The notes beneath the pieces were generated by a model that worked only from the letters and a program-made list of their open reading frames with translations, had not been told where the DNA came from and did not search any database. 64,000 nucleotides of DNA, taken from positions 1-64,000 of the forward strand of contig DASQDR010000225.1 in assembly GCA_035634055.1 (NCBI GenBank), written 5' to 3'. A program made the translations under genes and the position numbers. Position 1 is the first letter of the stretch; every line of letters starts with the position of its first letter. Positions 56,227 through 64,000 of the stretch are shown piece by piece. The stretch comes from JAICTV01 sp035634055 (GTDB taxonomy: Bacteria > Planctomycetota > Phycisphaerae > Tepidisphaerales > Tepidisphaeraceae).

Positions 56227-57453
56227 ATGAACCCCGCCGCCCCCCCTGCCGCCGGTGCTTCCCACGCCGCCGCCGCCGACCTGCGCCAGCAGTTCGAGGC
56301 CGTCTTCGGGCGCGGCAGCGGAAAGGTGCACGTGGTCCGCGCGCCGGGGCGCGTCAACCTGATCGGCGAGCACACCGATTACAACGACGGGTACGTCTTC
56401 CCGATGGCGATCGAGCCGGAGATCCGCTTCGTCGGCCGCAGCCGCGAGGACGGCATGGTCCGCCTCGCCTCGACGGCGTATCCGGGCGAACTCACCGAGT
56501 TTTCGCTGAACCGCAAGATCGACACCGCCGCCGGCGGAGCGGGCGGCGGCGAGGCGGGGTGGACCAACTACCCGCGCGGCATCATCGCCGAGCTGATCGA
56601 CGCCGGCATCCCGCTGCCCGGGATGGACTGCCTGATCTCCAACACCCTCCCGGTGGGCGGCGGACTGTCGAGCAGCGCGGCGCTGCTGGTCGGCACCGGG
56701 CGGACCATCCTGGCGCTGGCGGGGCTGGGGATGGACGACCAGCGGCTGGCGCTGCTGGCGCAGAAGGCGGAGCACGAGTACGCCGGCGCGCCCGTCGGCA
56801 TTATGGACCAGACCATCGTCGCCTCCGCCCGCGCAGGGCAGGCGATGATGCTCGACTGCCGCGACCTGACCAAGGTGTTCGTCCCGCTCGACCCGCGCGA
56901 GCTGCGCGTCGTCGTTGCCAACAGCATGGTCAAGCACGAATTGAGCGGCGGCGAATATGGCGAGCGCCGCCGGCAGTGCGAGGAGGCCGTCCGCTATTTC
57001 CAGAAGGACAACTCGTCGATCACCGCCCTGCGCGACGTGAGCGTGACGCAGGTGGAGTCGGCCCGGGGGAAGCTGTCGGAGGTCGTCTTCAAGCGCGCGC
57101 GCCACGTCGTCGGCGAGATCGCGCGCACGTCGCGCTACGCCGTGCTGCTTGGCGAGAAGCAGTACGACGACGCGGGGCAGCTCATGGTCCAGAGCCACGC
57201 GTCGCTGCGCGATGACTACGCGGTCTCCACGCCGGAGCTGGACTTCCTCCAGGAAGAGGCGATGAAGGTGCGCGGCGTGTACGGCAGCCGGATGACCGGC
57301 GGCGGGTTCGGCGGGTGCACCGTCGCGCTGGTCCAGCCGCGCGCGGTCGAGCCGTTGACGCAGCACCTCCAAAAGACGTTCGAGGCCAAGTTCGGCATCC
57401 AACCCGTCGTCTTCGACACCCAGGCGGCGGCGGGCGCGAGCGTGGTCGAATAG
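56227..57453 (+). CDS. galK: Galactokinase
   Basis: GalK phosphorylates galactose at C1 with ATP. The product is 408 residues. It carries the GHMP-kinase signatures: APGRVNLIGEHTDYNDGYVF (the galactokinase box), the ATP-binding LPVGGGLSSSAALLVG and the C-terminal GSRMTGGGFGGCTVALV. GIMDQTIVASARAGQAMMLD holds the catalytic Asp region. Inserts are few and the length is normal. trpD follows 41 bp downstream and may be co-transcribed. galT is not in the window. Confidence 0.94.
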   Translation: MNPAAPPAAGASHAAAADLRQQFEAVFGRGSGKVHVVRAPGRVNLIGEHTDYNDGYVFPMAIEPEIRFVGRSREDGMVRLASTAYPGELTEFSLNRKIDTAAGGAGGGEAGWTNYPRGIIAELIDAGIPLPGMDCLISNTLPVGGGLSSSAALLVGTGRTILALAGLGMDDQRLALLAQKAEHEYAGAPVGIMDQTIVASARAGQAMMLDCRDLTKVFVPLDPRELRVVVANSMVKHELSGGEYGERRRQCEEAVRYFQKDNSSITALRDVSVTQVESARGKLSEVVFKRARHVVGEIARTSRYAVLLGEKQYDDAGQLMVQSHASLRDDYAVSTPELDFLQEEAMKVRGVYGSRMTGGGFGGCTVALVQPRAVEPLTQHLQKTFEAKFGIQPVVFDTQAAAGASVVE

Positions 57454-57494
57454 CGAGTGGAACCGCGTTCATCTGCCGTTAACCTCTGCGTTCA

Positions 57495-58526
57495 ATGACC
57501 ACGATGCGTGACATCCTGCTCAAGCTATCCCGTCGCGAGGACCTCACGCGCGACGAGGCGCGCGAGGCGTTCGAGGCGATCATGTCCGGCCAGGCGTCGG
57601 AGGCGCAGATCGGCGGGTTGCTGGTCGGTCTGGCGTCGAAGGGGACCACGGCTGACGAGCTGATCGGCGCGGCTTCGGTCATGCGCGAGAAGGCGGTGCA
57701 GGTCGGCTGCGGGCCGGGCGCGGACGGCGTGATCCTCGACACCTGCGGCACCGGCGGGGACGTGCGCGGGACGTTCAACATCTCCACCGCCGCCGCGATC
57801 ATCGCCGCCGCCTCGGGCGTGCGCGTCGTGAAGCACGGCAACCGCTCCGCCTCGAGCAAGAGCGGTTCGGCGGACGTGCTGGAGAAGCTGGGCGTGAAGC
57901 TGGAGCTCCCGCCGGAACACCTCGCGCGTTGCGTGAAGGAGGCGAACATCTGCTTCGCGTTCGCGCGCAGCCACCACCCGGCGATGAAGCACGTGGCGCC
58001 GGTGCGGTCGTCGTTGGGCATCCCGACGATCTTCAACTTGCTCGGCCCGCTGACCAACCCCGCGCGGGCGAAGCACCAGGTGCTGGGCGTGTTCGCGCCC
58101 GAGCTGACCGACCGCCTGGCCACGGTGCTGCGCGGGCTCGGCAGCGTGCGCGCGTGGGTGGTCAACGCGATGGACGGCCTGGACGAGATCTCCACGCTCG
58201 GCCCGACCCGTGTCAGCGAGCTGCGCGACGGCGACGTGCACACGCGGACGATCGATCCGCGCGAGCACGGGATCGAGTACGCCCGCCTGAGCGACCTCCA
58301 GGTGGACAGCGTTGAGCAGGCGGCCGACGTCCTGCGGCGCGTGCTCGCGGGCGAGCGCGGCCCGGCGTTTGATATCGCGGCCCTCAACGCCGCCGCCGCC
58401 CTGGTGGTCGCCGGTCGCGCCACCGACCTGGGCTCGGGGCTGAAGCTCGCCCGCGAAGCCCTCGACAGCGGCCGGGCGCGGCAGACGCTCGAGGCGCTGG
58501 TCAGATGCTCCCAATCCGCCGGCTGA
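57495..58526 (+). CDS. trpD: Anthranilate phosphoribosyltransferase
   Basis: TrpD joins anthranilate and phosphoribosyl diphosphate, the second step of tryptophan synthesis. The product is 343 residues. PRPP-binding and metal motifs are DTCGTGGDVRGTFNISTAAA, VVKHGNRSASSKSGSADVLE, and FAFARSHHPAMKHVAPVRSS with GIPTIFNLLGPLTNPAR. No other trp gene is adjacent, so the pathway is split in this organism. No Shine-Dalgarno is seen before ATG 57495. Confidence 0.95.
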   Translation: MTTMRDILLKLSRREDLTRDEAREAFEAIMSGQASEAQIGGLLVGLASKGTTADELIGAASVMREKAVQVGCGPGADGVILDTCGTGGDVRGTFNISTAAAIIAAASGVRVVKHGNRSASSKSGSADVLEKLGVKLELPPEHLARCVKEANICFAFARSHHPAMKHVAPVRSSLGIPTIFNLLGPLTNPARAKHQVLGVFAPELTDRLATVLRGLGSVRAWVVNAMDGLDEISTLGPTRVSELRDGDVHTRTIDPREHGIEYARLSDLQVDSVEQAADVLRRVLAGERGPAFDIAALNAAAALVVAGRATDLGSGLKLAREALDSGRARQTLEALVRCSQSAG

Positions 58527-58595
58527 ACGCGCCCGGGCGCGCCGAAACCGTTTCGCATTCGCTGTTCAGGTTCCGTTCGCGCCCGTTTCAGGCAT

Positions 58596-58624
58596 TTGCC
58601 GATCGTGTCGCGCGGCCGCAGAAT
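58596..58624 (+). promoter_or_regulatory. Candidate promoter of the PHP-glycosyltransferase gene
   Basis: TTGCCG (58596-58601), spacer 17 and CAGAAT (58619-58624), then seven bases (six Gs and a C) to ATG 58632. The G-run could also serve as a ribosome site. Confidence 0.4.
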
Positions 58625-58631
58625 GGGGGGC

Positions 58632-61184
58632 ATGGACGCTCCGTCCCTTCCCTTCCCCAAGCGCATTGATCTCCATTGCCACAGCGACGCCAGCAACACC
58701 GCTGCCGAGGTGCTGCTCAACGCCATCGCGTGCCCGGAGTGCTACAGCGCCCCGCTGGACGTCCACGCGCAAGCCAAGCGGCGCGGCATGGATTTCGTCA
58801 CGATCACCGACCATGACACCATCGATGGCGTGATCGCCCTGGCGGCTCAGCGGCAGGACGTGCTGGTGGGCGAGGAGGTCACCTGCTGGTTCCCCGAGGA
58901 CCAGTGCAAGTTCCACCTGCTGGTCTTCGGCATCGACGCCCGGCAGCACGCGGACCTGAAGGCGCGGGCGGAGAACGTCTACGCGGTGGCGGAGTACGTC
59001 GAGGCCGAGCGCATCGCCCACTCGGTGGCGCACCCGATCTACCGGCAGAACGACAAGCTGGAGCGGTGGCACGTCGAGCGGCTGATCCTGCTGTTCAAGG
59101 GGTTCGAGTGCCTCAACGGCGCGCACTCGCCGCTGCACCGCGAGGCGTTCGAGCCGGTGCTGAACCGCCTGACGCCGGCCGAGATCAAGCGGCTGAGCGA
59201 GACGCACCTGCTGGCGCCGCGCTGGCCCGAGCCGTGGGTAAAGGCGCGGACCGGCGGCAGCGACGACCACGGGCTGTTGAACATCGGCCGCACGTGGACG
59301 GAGTTCCCCGCGGAGGTGTCGTCGGTCGGGCAGTTGCTCGACTGCCTGCGCAGCGGCATGTGTCGGCCGGGCGGGGAATCCGGGTCGAGCGCGAAGCTCG
59401 CGCACACGTTCTACGGCATCGCGGTGCGCTACTACTCGCGCCACATCATGCCGCCGGGCGCGGCGCCGAACTTCACCACGCAACTGTTGCAGACGATCGT
59501 CGGCGAGAAGCCGGCGCCGACCAAGGCACAGATGGCCGGGGCGGTGCTGCGGTCGAAGGTGCGGAAGCTGAAGGACCGTATCGTCTCGCGCTTCGCGCGC
59601 ACGAGGCCCGCGCCGGACGCGCACACGGCGGTGCTGAAGACGCTGTTTGTCGAGTCGCTCAACCGCCGCGTGCGCCAGTACCCGCAGCTGCGCGACGCGC
59701 TGGGCAAGGGGCTCCCGCCGCTCGGGGAGCACGAGCAGATGTTTGACTTCGTGTCCAAGATCAACCGTGACATCAGCGGCGGCTTGGCGGCGGCGATCGG
59801 CAAGAGCATCGACGACGCCAGCTTCACCGGGCTGTTCGACTCCATCGCGGCGATCCTGGCGCACCAGTTCGTCATGTCGCCGTACTACTTCAGCGTTTTC
59901 CACCAGAACAAGGAGCGGCACCTGCTGCGGCAGATCACCGCCCAGCACACGCCCAAGCGGCCGGAGACGCTGAAGGTCGCGCTGTTCACCGACACCTTCG
60001 ACGAGATCAACGGCGTCGGCCGGTTCCTGCGCGACATGGCGGAGCAGGCGCGGCGCGCGGGGCACCAGCTCACCGTCCACACCAGCGCGCCCGCGGTGAA
60101 GTTCGATCACCCCAACCGTCGCAACTTCGAGCCGCTGCTCTCGCGGCCGCTGCCGTATTACGAGGAGATCATCCTCAACCTCCCGCCCGTGCTGGACGTG
60201 CTGGAGTGGGCGGACCGGCAGCAGTTCGATGCGGTTCACGTCTCCACGCCCGGGCCGATGGGGCTGTGCGGGTGGCTGGTCGCCAAAATGCTGCGCGTGC
60301 CGCTGCTCTGCACGTACCACACCGACTTCCCCGCGTACGTCGACAAGCTGACCCGCGACCACCGCGTGACCAACGGCACCGTCACCTACATGAAGTGGTT
60401 CTGCGGCCAGGCGGCCGGCGTCTTCTCGCGGTCGGGCGCGTACCGGTTCAAGCTGAGCGACCTGGGCGTGCCGGAGGAGAAGATCCTCCAGATCCAGCCG
60501 GCGGTGGACGCCGAGAAGTTCAACCCGTCGCACCACGATCCGAACCTGTGGCAGTCGCGCGGCATCGGCCAGCCGCACCGGCTGCTGTACGTCGGGCGCG
60601 TCAGCGTGGAGAAGAATTTGCCGATGCTCTGCGAGGCGTACCGCAGGTTGTGCGAGAAGCGGCGCGACGTCGCCCTGATCATTGCCGGCGACGGGCCGTA
60701 CGTGCAGCGGATGCGCCAGGCGCTGTCGCACCTTCCGGCGCACTTCCTCGGCTATCAGGACGACGCGCAGCTCGCGCCGCTGTACGCGTCGGCGGACCTG
60801 TTCGTCTTCCCGTCGCGCACGGACACGCTGGGACAGGTGGTGATGGAGGCGCAGGCGAGCGGCCTGCCGGCGCTGGTGACGCCGGACGGCGGACCGAAGG
60901 AATCGATCGAGGATGGCCGGACGGGCGCGATCGTCGCCGGGGACGATCCGGCGCGATGGGCGCAGGCGATCGAAGCGCTGATCGATGACGCGCCCCGGCG
61001 GCAACGGATGGCGCTGGCGGCGGCGCAGCGCGCATCGCGGCTGTCGCTGGCGGCGACGTTTCACGGCTTTTGGAACGCCCACCTCTCGGCGTGCGAGCAT
61101 GCGGCGGCGTCGCCCGCAGCCGCGCCGGCAACGGCGGCAGCAGCAGCAGCGCGGGCAGCGGCCACCCCGGCATCGCGCCTGTGA
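58632..61184 (+). CDS. PHP phosphoesterase domain fused to GT4 glycosyltransferase
   Basis: The product is 850 residues from ATG 58632. Residues about 10-270 form a PHP metallohydrolase: IDLHCHSDAS (His15, His17), ITDHDTIDG (Asp60, His61), LVGEEVTCWF, HSVAHPIYRQ and RTGGSDDHGLLNIG. A helical linker follows (about 275-440). Residues about 446-840 are a GT4 glycosyltransferase: LKVALFTDTFDEINGVGRFL, VHVSTPGPMGLCG, LLYVGRVSVEKNLPMLCEAY and the donor-binding LFVFPSRTDTLGQVVMEAQA-SGLPALVTPDGGPKE. The relatives of the second half transfer mannose or similar sugars to lipids. The PHP half may hydrolyse a phosphate on the acceptor or product. The tail is Ala-rich. Confidence 0.9.
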   Translation: MDAPSLPFPKRIDLHCHSDASNTAAEVLLNAIACPECYSAPLDVHAQAKRRGMDFVTITDHDTIDGVIALAAQRQDVLVGEEVTCWFPEDQCKFHLLVFGIDARQHADLKARAENVYAVAEYVEAERIAHSVAHPIYRQNDKLERWHVERLILLFKGFECLNGAHSPLHREAFEPVLNRLTPAEIKRLSETHLLAPRWPEPWVKARTGGSDDHGLLNIGRTWTEFPAEVSSVGQLLDCLRSGMCRPGGESGSSAKLAHTFYGIAVRYYSRHIMPPGAAPNFTTQLLQTIVGEKPAPTKAQMAGAVLRSKVRKLKDRIVSRFARTRPAPDAHTAVLKTLFVESLNRRVRQYPQLRDALGKGLPPLGEHEQMFDFVSKINRDISGGLAAAIGKSIDDASFTGLFDSIAAILAHQFVMSPYYFSVFHQNKERHLLRQITAQHTPKRPETLKVALFTDTFDEINGVGRFLRDMAEQARRAGHQLTVHTSAPAVKFDHPNRRNFEPLLSRPLPYYEEIILNLPPVLDVLEWADRQQFDAVHVSTPGPMGLCGWLVAKMLRVPLLCTYHTDFPAYVDKLTRDHRVTNGTVTYMKWFCGQAAGVFSRSGAYRFKLSDLGVPEEKILQIQPAVDAEKFNPSHHDPNLWQSRGIGQPHRLLYVGRVSVEKNLPMLCEAYRRLCEKRRDVALIIAGDGPYVQRMRQALSHLPAHFLGYQDDAQLAPLYASADLFVFPSRTDTLGQVVMEAQASGLPALVTPDGGPKESIEDGRTGAIVAGDDPARWAQAIEALIDDAPRRQRMALAAAQRASRLSLAATFHGFWNAHLSACEHAAASPAAAPATAAAAAARAAATPASRL

Positions 61185-61287
61185 CACTGGGAGCGAGCGC
61201 CTGGCCGCGCCAGTCTTGAAAAAGCGCGGCGGGTTATAACCGGTTGTTCATTTCTTTCGCGACCGGGTCACGTAAGATGGTGGCGTC

Positions 61288-62943
61288 ATGCGATACCTCA
61301 GGCTGACGATCGTCGTCGTGGCGCTGGCGGCCGCGGTGTTGAGCGCGGCGGTCGGGGCATTCGCGCAGGCGAGCGGCCCCGCTACCACCGGCGTTGCCAC
61401 CGCGACCCCCGCCACCACGGCGCCGGCGGTCGCGACAACCGCCGCCACACCCGCCACGCGCAGCGCGATCGGCCATGCCGACGCGCTTGCCAGTTCCCGC
61501 CCGGCGACGACGGCCGGTCCTGCCGCCGTGGTGACCCTTGAAGGCGTCGTCGACGACTTCTCCCGCGACTCACTGTTCAAGCGCTTCCGCGAGGCGAAGG
61601 CCGCCGGTGCCAAGACGATCATCCTCAAGCTCGACACGCCCGGAGGCCTGGTGAGCGCGGCCATGGACATCACCCGCTTCCTGCGCTCCCAGGATGACGT
61701 GCGCACAGTCGCTTACGTCGATGGCATGGCCCTGTCGGCGGGCATCATGATAGGCCTGGCGTGCGACGAGTTGGTGATGGCGCCCGATTCCAAGATCGGC
61801 GACTCCGCACCCATCATGATGACGTCCAACCGCGATCTCGCCACGCTCGGCGAGACCGAGCGTGCGAAGGTCGAGAGCCCGATTTTGTCTGACTTCTACG
61901 CCTCGTCGGTCCGCAACGGCTACGACCCCCTGCTCACCGCCGCCATGGTGACGATGAAGCGCGTGGTGTACTACGTGCAGGCGCCGGGCGGCGAGCGAAA
62001 GTTCGTCGAGGAGCGCGAGTACGACCGGCTGATCAAGGACGGCTGGAAGATGGTGCCGGGCGTGCCCGCGCCCGTCGACGCCGACGACACGCTGCTCACC
62101 GTTCACTCCGATCTCGCGGAAAGGCTCGGGCTTTCAAGAGGCACCTACGCGACGCCCGAAGCTTTCGCGTCCTCGCGCGGGATCGCCGTCGCCGCCACCT
62201 ACGCGCCGCACGGCGGTGAGCGCGTGGTCGGCTGGCTGGGCAGCGAGGTGGTTCGCGGCGTGCTGATCTCGGTCCTGCTGATGGCCATGTACGCCGCCTT
62301 CAGCCATCCCGGACAGGGCTGGCCCGAGGCGATCGTGCTGATTTGCCTGGCCGTCGTCGTCGGCGTGCCGATGCTCACCGGCTACGCGACGTGGTGGGAG
62401 GCGATCGCCATCCTTGCCGGGCTGATCTTCCTGGCGATCGAGCTGTTCGTGATCCCCGGCTTCGGCGTCACCGGCATCGTCGGGCTGGTGCTGTTGCTGG
62501 GCGGGTTGATCATGACCTTCGTCGCCGCCGAGCCGGCCATTCCCGGTACGCTGCCGCAGTTGAAGGGAACGTGGATCAGCCTCCAGCGCGGGCTGATGGT
62601 GGTGACTGCGGCGCTGGCGGTGTCGCTGCTGCTGTGGATGTGGCTGAGCCGATACCTCCCGAGGCTTCCCTACTTCAACCGGTTGATCCTGACCAGCGTC
62701 GCGGGCGACGTCGAGGCGGTCGACCTGCTGCGCCCCGTGGAGACCGGACCGGCCGTCGGCGACGTCGGCGTCACGGTGAGCGAGTTGAAGCCGGGCGGCG
62801 CGGTGAAGTTCATCACCGACAGCTACCCTGAGGGTCGCATTGCCGCCGTCGTCAGCGAGAGCGGGTACGTCGCCGCGGGGAGCAACGTGGTCGTGCGCGA
62901 GGTCGCGGGAAACCGCGTGGTCGTGCGGACGCAGCAGGCCTGA
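61288..62943 (+). CDS. NfeD-family membrane serine protease (ClpP-like domain plus NfeD)
   Basis: The product is 551 residues. A signal peptide (LTIVVVALAAAVLSAAVGAF) and a Thr/Ala-rich spacer precede a ClpP/SppA-like protease domain (about 80-270): AAGAKTIILKLDTPGGLVSA, the nucleophile Ser150 in VDGMALSAGIMIG, and Lys194 as the likely base. Four to five membrane helices (about 325-455) and an OB-fold NfeD domain (AVGDVGVTVSELKPGGAVKF, GSNVVVREVAGNRVVV) follow. Long NfeD proteins process membrane proteins and work with flotillin/stomatin partners, one of which is encoded 0.8 kb downstream. Confidence 0.92.
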   Translation: MRYLRLTIVVVALAAAVLSAAVGAFAQASGPATTGVATATPATTAPAVATTAATPATRSAIGHADALASSRPATTAGPAAVVTLEGVVDDFSRDSLFKRFREAKAAGAKTIILKLDTPGGLVSAAMDITRFLRSQDDVRTVAYVDGMALSAGIMIGLACDELVMAPDSKIGDSAPIMMTSNRDLATLGETERAKVESPILSDFYASSVRNGYDPLLTAAMVTMKRVVYYVQAPGGERKFVEEREYDRLIKDGWKMVPGVPAPVDADDTLLTVHSDLAERLGLSRGTYATPEAFASSRGIAVAATYAPHGGERVVGWLGSEVVRGVLISVLLMAMYAAFSHPGQGWPEAIVLICLAVVVGVPMLTGYATWWEAIAILAGLIFLAIELFVIPGFGVTGIVGLVLLLGGLIMTFVAAEPAIPGTLPQLKGTWISLQRGLMVVTAALAVSLLLWMWLSRYLPRLPYFNRLILTSVAGDVEAVDLLRPVETGPAVGDVGVTVSELKPGGAVKFITDSYPEGRIAAVVSESGYVAAGSNVVVREVAGNRVVVRTQQA

Positions 62944-63059
62944 CGCAGCCGCGCGGCTTGGGCGGTTCGCCCGGGCGCTTGCCGCGACAGCCGGAAGCGG
63001 AGATCAGGAGCGGCTGCCGCCGCGGGCCGGGCGAGATGCCCCAGCCAGCAAGAGGAGCC

Positions 63060-63527
63060 ATGTTCGAAGGGTACTCGCTAGTCTTCATGCTCTTGGTGAT
63101 CGGCGCGGTGCTGCTCGTCGCCGAGGCGCTGCTGCCCGCGCACGGCGTGCTGGGGGCGGGCGGGGCGATCGGTTTGCTGGCGGCGGTGGTGGTCTGCTCG
63201 CGACAGAACCCGTGGCTGGGCCTGACGCTGCTGGTGGCGATGGCGGCGGCGACGCCGCTGGTGTGGACCGCCTTCGTCAAGGTCTGGCCGCACACGCCGG
63301 TCGGCAGGCGCATGGTCCTCCCGCCGGTGCCCGAGGCGGCGGCGGACGCGCCGGTCCGCGTCGGGCAGAGCGGCACGACGGTGAGCGAGCTTCGGCCGAT
63401 GGGAACCTGCGAGTTCGACGGCGGCGGTCGCGTCGAGGTGATCAGCGAGCACGGCATCGTCGCCCCGGGCACCCGCGTGCGCGTGGTCGCTCTGTCGAAC
63501 AATCGGCCGACCGTGCGCGTGGTGTAG
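63060..63527 (+). CDS. Short NfeD-like membrane protein
   Basis: The product is 155 residues from ATG 63060, chosen for its AGAGGAG site two bases upstream. Membrane helices (FMLLVIGAVLLVAEALLPAH, AGGAIGLLAAVVVCS and LGLTLLVAMAAATPLVWTAF) precede an OB-fold NfeD domain (VRVGQSGTTVSELRPMGTCE, EVISEHGIVAPGTRVRVVAL). It resembles the C-terminal half of the gene before it without the protease. It probably partners the floA product. Confidence 0.88.
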   Translation: MFEGYSLVFMLLVIGAVLLVAEALLPAHGVLGAGGAIGLLAAVVVCSRQNPWLGLTLLVAMAAATPLVWTAFVKVWPHTPVGRRMVLPPVPEAAADAPVRVGQSGTTVSELRPMGTCEFDGGGRVEVISEHGIVAPGTRVRVVALSNNRPTVRVV

Positions 63528-63760
63528 CCGCCGGCCGCGAGAACGCGTTGTCCGCGCGTAAGGGACGCCAGCGCGGCGCATGCTAGCGCGGCCCGCGGTG
63601 CCGAGGCTTGCTGGGCGGCGACCGCTACCCGGCGACCGCTGCCCCGCGACCAATTTGGCCCGGCCAGTTGGGAGTGCGCGAGCAGACGAAGAGCTTCGAG
63701 TGGAATCGCCCGCCCGCCACGACGGCGCGTGCGCGGCCGAGACAGGCTAAGGGACGCAAC

Positions 63761-64000
63761 ATGATGACCAACGTTCTCGCACAGTTTTCCAGTTCCGGCC
63801 CCGACGGCTCGAACGGCCTGTGGTGGTTTCTCACCATCATCGTGCTGGTCGTGCTGCTGGTGATCTTCGGGGTGCTGTTCCAGTTCCTCGGACTTTACGT
63901 CCGCGCGCTGGTCAGCGGCGCCCGCGTCGGGCTGCTCGACCTGGTCGGCATGCGGCTTCGAAAGGTCAACGCGCTGGCGATCGTCAACAGCCGCATCCAG
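63761..64000 (+). CDS. floA: Flotillin-like protein FloA, cut by the right window edge
   Basis: Only the first 80 residues are present. They comprise a hydrophobic segment (LWWFLTIIVLVVLLVIFGVL) and the family-typical LYVRALVSGARVGLLDLVGM and RLRKVNALAIVNSRIQ. FloA scaffolds functional membrane microdomains and normally follows nfeD genes, as here. AAGGGA precedes the ATG. The 233 bases between it and the short nfeD gene show no other gene. Confidence 0.88.
   Translation, partial: MMTNVLAQFSSSGPDGSNGLWWFLTIIVLVVLLVIFGVLFQFLGLYVRALVSGARVGLLDLVGMRLRKVNALAIVNSRIQ

Noticed and set aside
58566..61187. 873-residue minus-strand frame opposite the PHP-GT4 gene
   Set aside because: It is Arg-rich, has no motif and is fully covered by a motif-rich gene on the plus strand.

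Overview
The window is very GC-rich and densely coding. It most likely comes from a member of the Planctomycetota, probably class Phycisphaerae. Three things point there. Two large exported proteins begin with the planctomycete N-terminal extracellular motif (LEKRALMA and LESLEARKLLA). One small protein belongs to a family I recall as restricted to Planctomycetes and Verrucomicrobia (Minf_1886/TIGR04138-like). Several repeats resemble the dispersed palindromic repeats familiar from planctomycete intergenic regions. The assignment rests on recognition, not on a search. There is no prophage, insertion sequence, CRISPR array or rRNA operon.

Layout. 1-8.1 kb: a cut-off membrane protein, an alpha/beta-hydrolase-like membrane protein lacking the nucleophile serine, galU with a strong terminator and a possible tiny RNA, a TolC-type lipoprotein, the Minf_1886 protein and a fused PGPGW/flippase-like membrane protein. 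8.2-8.4 kb: a 36-bp tandem repeat. 8.4-13.7 kb: a PhnP-like hydrolase, then an apparent amino-sugar module (ROK kinase divergent from a Gfo/Idh dehydrogenase and a NagB-PIG-L fusion). 13.7-16.4 kb: a decayed S41 peptidase and an ArnT-like glycosyltransferase. 16.6-23.5 kb: a giant modular surface protein. 23.6-31.1 kb: an unusual signal peptidase I, an ECF sigma/putative anti-sigma pair, a response regulator, a sugar epimerase and a subtilase sharing a C-terminal module with the giant protein. 31.1-38.7 kb: MOSC protein, P-loop kinase, a large secreted protein, three small exported proteins, bioB, a short TPR protein and a lone ketosynthase. 38.8-46.7 kb: a tRNA-queuosine mannosyltransferase-like protein, glyS, rpsT, a TPR protein, def and fmt, and a membrane-anchored helical protein. 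46.7-55.9 kb: an ENPP-like phosphodiesterase divergent from a flavoprotein, mfd, an RsbU-type phosphatase, fabI and a receiver protein. 56-64 kb: tRNA-Gly, galK, trpD, a PHP-glycosyltransferase fusion, and an nfeD-nfeD-floA membrane-microdomain operon cut by the right edge.

How genes work together. The clear functional groups are def-fmt (formyl-methionine cycle), nfeD-nfeD-floA, sigma/anti-sigma, and the ROK/Gfo-Idh/NagB-PIG-L cluster. galU, galK and the epimerase are scattered sugar-nucleotide functions. A recurring theme is promoter architecture: many genes have a -10-like hexamer only 6-10 nt before the start codon and no Shine-Dalgarno, which suggests leaderless transcripts. The extreme case is 48153/48178, where two divergent genes start 24 bp apart with overlapping -10 boxes. 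A second theme is repeats: at least four repeat families occupy intergenic gaps, one has apparently inserted in frame inside mfd, and another has overrun the end of the phosphodiesterase gene. I did not find a clearly new multi-gene defence or metabolic system. The strongest leads are the repeat insertion in mfd, the interlocked leaderless promoter pair, the PHP-GT4 fusion, and the shared C-terminal module of the two exported proteins.
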